From assembly GCF_902705875.1 (NCBI RefSeq), contig NZ_CACSIK010000001.1, forward strand, positions 694,742-758,741: a stretch of 64,000 nucleotides of DNA, written 5' to 3'. This DNA is from Zhongshania aliphaticivorans (GTDB taxonomy: Bacteria > Pseudomonadota > Gammaproteobacteria > Pseudomonadales > Spongiibacteraceae). The position numbers and the translations under genes were made by a program. The notes under the pieces are model-generated. The model saw nothing but the letters and a program-made list of their open reading frames with translations, had not been told where the DNA came from and searched no databases. Below are positions 62,806 through 64,000 of the stretch, one piece after another (the first letter of the stretch is position 1; every line of letters starts with the position of its first letter).

Positions 62806-64000
62806 GTGAGTGCTAGTTCGTTAAAACAAGTTCGTGTTGCTGCTGCACAATGTGCAATTGGCAGTAATGTGGAGCAAAACCTTGAGACCTGTTTGCGAGT
62901 GTTAGATAAGGCGGCACAACTAAAGCCTGACTTAGTTGTACTGCCTGAATTTAGTAATCACTTGTCGTGGTATGACGGGGCTGAGCATTGTTTTGAAGTC
63001 TCACTCGATATTGATTCGCCATTTTTGTCTGCGATTGCAAATAAAGCAAAAGAGATTGGTGCCTTTGTCAGTATTGGCGCCACGCTGCGCAGAGCAGGGG
63101 GGAGTGTTAGCGGCTCCGCCTTGCTGTATTCGCCCAGCGGAGAATTACTTGGCATTGCTGATAAGCAGGTGTTAATTGGTCATGAAAATGACTTTTTAAC
63201 CTTGGCCCAAGAAGCCGCGCCGATAATAGAAACCGAGCTTGGTCGTATCGCCATGTATATGTGCATGGACGGGGTAATTAACGAAACGCCTCGTTGCCTT
63301 GCCCTGCGCGGTGCGCAAATTCTTTGCAATAGTTTGAATTCCTTTGCGCCAGACGAGGGGAATTTACATATACCGGTTAGGGCTGCAGAGAATAAAGTCT
63401 TTGTGGTTGCCGCCAATAAGGTTGGCCCCTTGGTGCCAGAAGAAATGATGGCGGGGATCAGTGCCGCCACCAATATACCCGAAGTCTTTTTATGTGGCGC
63501 AGGTGAGAGCCAGATAGTGGCACCGGATGGCACGGTGTTGGCCATGGCCGAAACCGATGGCGAAGAAGTTGTTTCGGCGTTGATCACCCCAGCACTTGCC
63601 GACGATAAACGGCGGCCAGACGGCAGCGATATTTTTGCGGTTAGGCGGCCAGCTTTATATACGCAATTGGGTGTCGATCCCGCACTTGCTGATGCTGTTT
63701 CTTGTTCGGGTGAAAACGATATTTCAGCGGCATTATTGCGCTGCGATACCGCGACTGAATCAGACATTTGCGAGTTGGTATCCAGTGCTCAAAAAGGTGG
63801 TGCACGTTTAATTACGCTGTCACCGCAGTCGGGTTTTGATGCAATTAAAACCGAGGAGCTTGCAGCGTGGTATGAGAAATCTCAGCGCTTAATAGCGTCT
63901 ATTACCGCGCAGTTAAGCGATGACGTTTATGTGGTCTGCCCTGTTGTAGCAAAGGACGGTGAACGCTATCAACATCAGCTGGTGCTGTTGTCTGCTACGG
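62806..64000 (+). CDS. Nitrilase-superfamily amidase-like protein, probably two-domain (3' end outside the window)
   Basis: The frame is open from GTG 62806 to the window end (398 codons). AAAGGAG at 62792-62798 supports the start. The N-terminal domain has the nitrilase triad: Glu48 in LPEF, Lys120 in ADKQ and Cys153 in MCMDG. These enzymes hydrolyse nitriles, amides or carbamoyl groups. From about residue 305 a second stretch (DISAALLRCDT, DICELVSSAQKGGARLITLSP) resembles the opening of another nitrilase domain, suggesting a tandem protein. It probably shares the transcript of the TonB-dependent receptor. Its substrate is unknown. Confidence 0.82.
   Translation, partial: MSASSLKQVRVAAAQCAIGSNVEQNLETCLRVLDKAAQLKPDLVVLPEFSNHLSWYDGAEHCFEVSLDIDSPFLSAIANKAKEIGAFVSIGATLRRAGGSVSGSALLYSPSGELLGIADKQVLIGHENDFLTLAQEAAPIIETELGRIAMYMCMDGVINETPRCLALRGAQILCNSLNSFAPDEGNLHIPVRAAENKVFVVAANKVGPLVPEEMMAGISAATNIPEVFLCGAGESQIVAPDGTVLAMAETDGEEVVSALITPALADDKRRPDGSDIFAVRRPALYTQLGVDPALADAVSCSGENDISAALLRCDTATESDICELVSSAQKGGARLITLSPQSGFDAIKTEELAAWYEKSQRLIASITAQLSDDVYVVCPVVAKDGERYQHQLVLLSAT

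Overview
The window looks like a chromosomal segment from a marine gammaproteobacterium related to Pseudomonadales/Cellvibrionales. A Spongiibacteraceae-like organism (Zhongshania, BD1-7 clade) is my best guess from gene content, not a proven assignment. The housekeeping order supports this. dsbD-aroQ-accB-accC-prmA-DUF3426-dusB-fis-purH-purD-retS matches the arrangement I know from Pseudomonas aeruginosa, and trpGDC, vfr/crp, osmC and coq7 occur in the same order as there. I saw no rRNA, tRNA, CRISPR array or insertion sequence.

Layout. (1) 1-7136, + strand: a CoA-ester degradation cluster with two thiolases, two SDRs and two adjacent acyl-CoA dehydrogenases. The first thiolase and one SDR resemble FadA6 and IpdF of steroid C/D-ring degradation. 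A YfaZ-type outer-membrane protein sits inside it. (2) 7152-19115: ordinary accessory and core genes (YgjP-like peptidase, PACE efflux pump, metY, NADAR, DUF3010, selO, plsB), then trpEGDC preceded by a short open frame that looks like a Trp-rich leader peptide. (3) 19116-32998: an island between trpC and vfr, made of two divergent operons. The minus operon is tlpA-DUF4266-DUF3570-dsbD-apbE. The plus operon has nine tightly packed genes: thermostable-hemolysin family protein, an AMP-ligase/diiron-oxidase fusion, an SDR, a TPR protein, a two-component system, a cupredoxin, an FTR1 iron permease and a possible outer-membrane protein. Two PmrA/QseB-type boxes lie in the shared intergenic region, each pointing at one operon. 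(4) 32999-50921: core genes vfr, osmC, coq7, retS, purDH, fis-dusB, prmA, accCB, aroQ, a second dsbD, a PCuAC copper chaperone, DUF2333 and a YajG-like lipoprotein. (5) 51005-64000: an accessory region that is the most unusual part of the window.

Region 5 holds two divergent operons. Their products resemble, in motifs I recall, the plant chlorophyll-breakdown enzymes: an RCC-reductase-like protein, a chlorophyllase-like alpha/beta hydrolase, a Rieske oxygenase of the pheophorbide-a-oxygenase type, and an SDR close to chlorophyll b reductase NYC1/NOL. With them are a duplicated beta-rich protein and an arylmalonate decarboxylase/maleate isomerase relative. Next door are an MFS transporter, a seven-helix membrane protein, a large TonB-dependent receptor and a nitrilase-family protein cut by the window end. 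I propose that this is a bacterial pathway for uptake and ring-opening of a chlorophyll-type tetrapyrrole. The assignment rests on remembered motif resemblance and gene co-location, not on database searches.

A second candidate system is the island. The DUF3570 barrel carries a D-x-x-T-G-A-S motif like the covalent FMN attachment site used by ApbE, and it shares an operon with apbE, DsbD and a TlpA-like thioredoxin. This suggests a flavinylated outer-membrane redox protein. It is apparently co-regulated with an iron permease operon that also encodes a fused acyl-adenylating/diiron enzyme.
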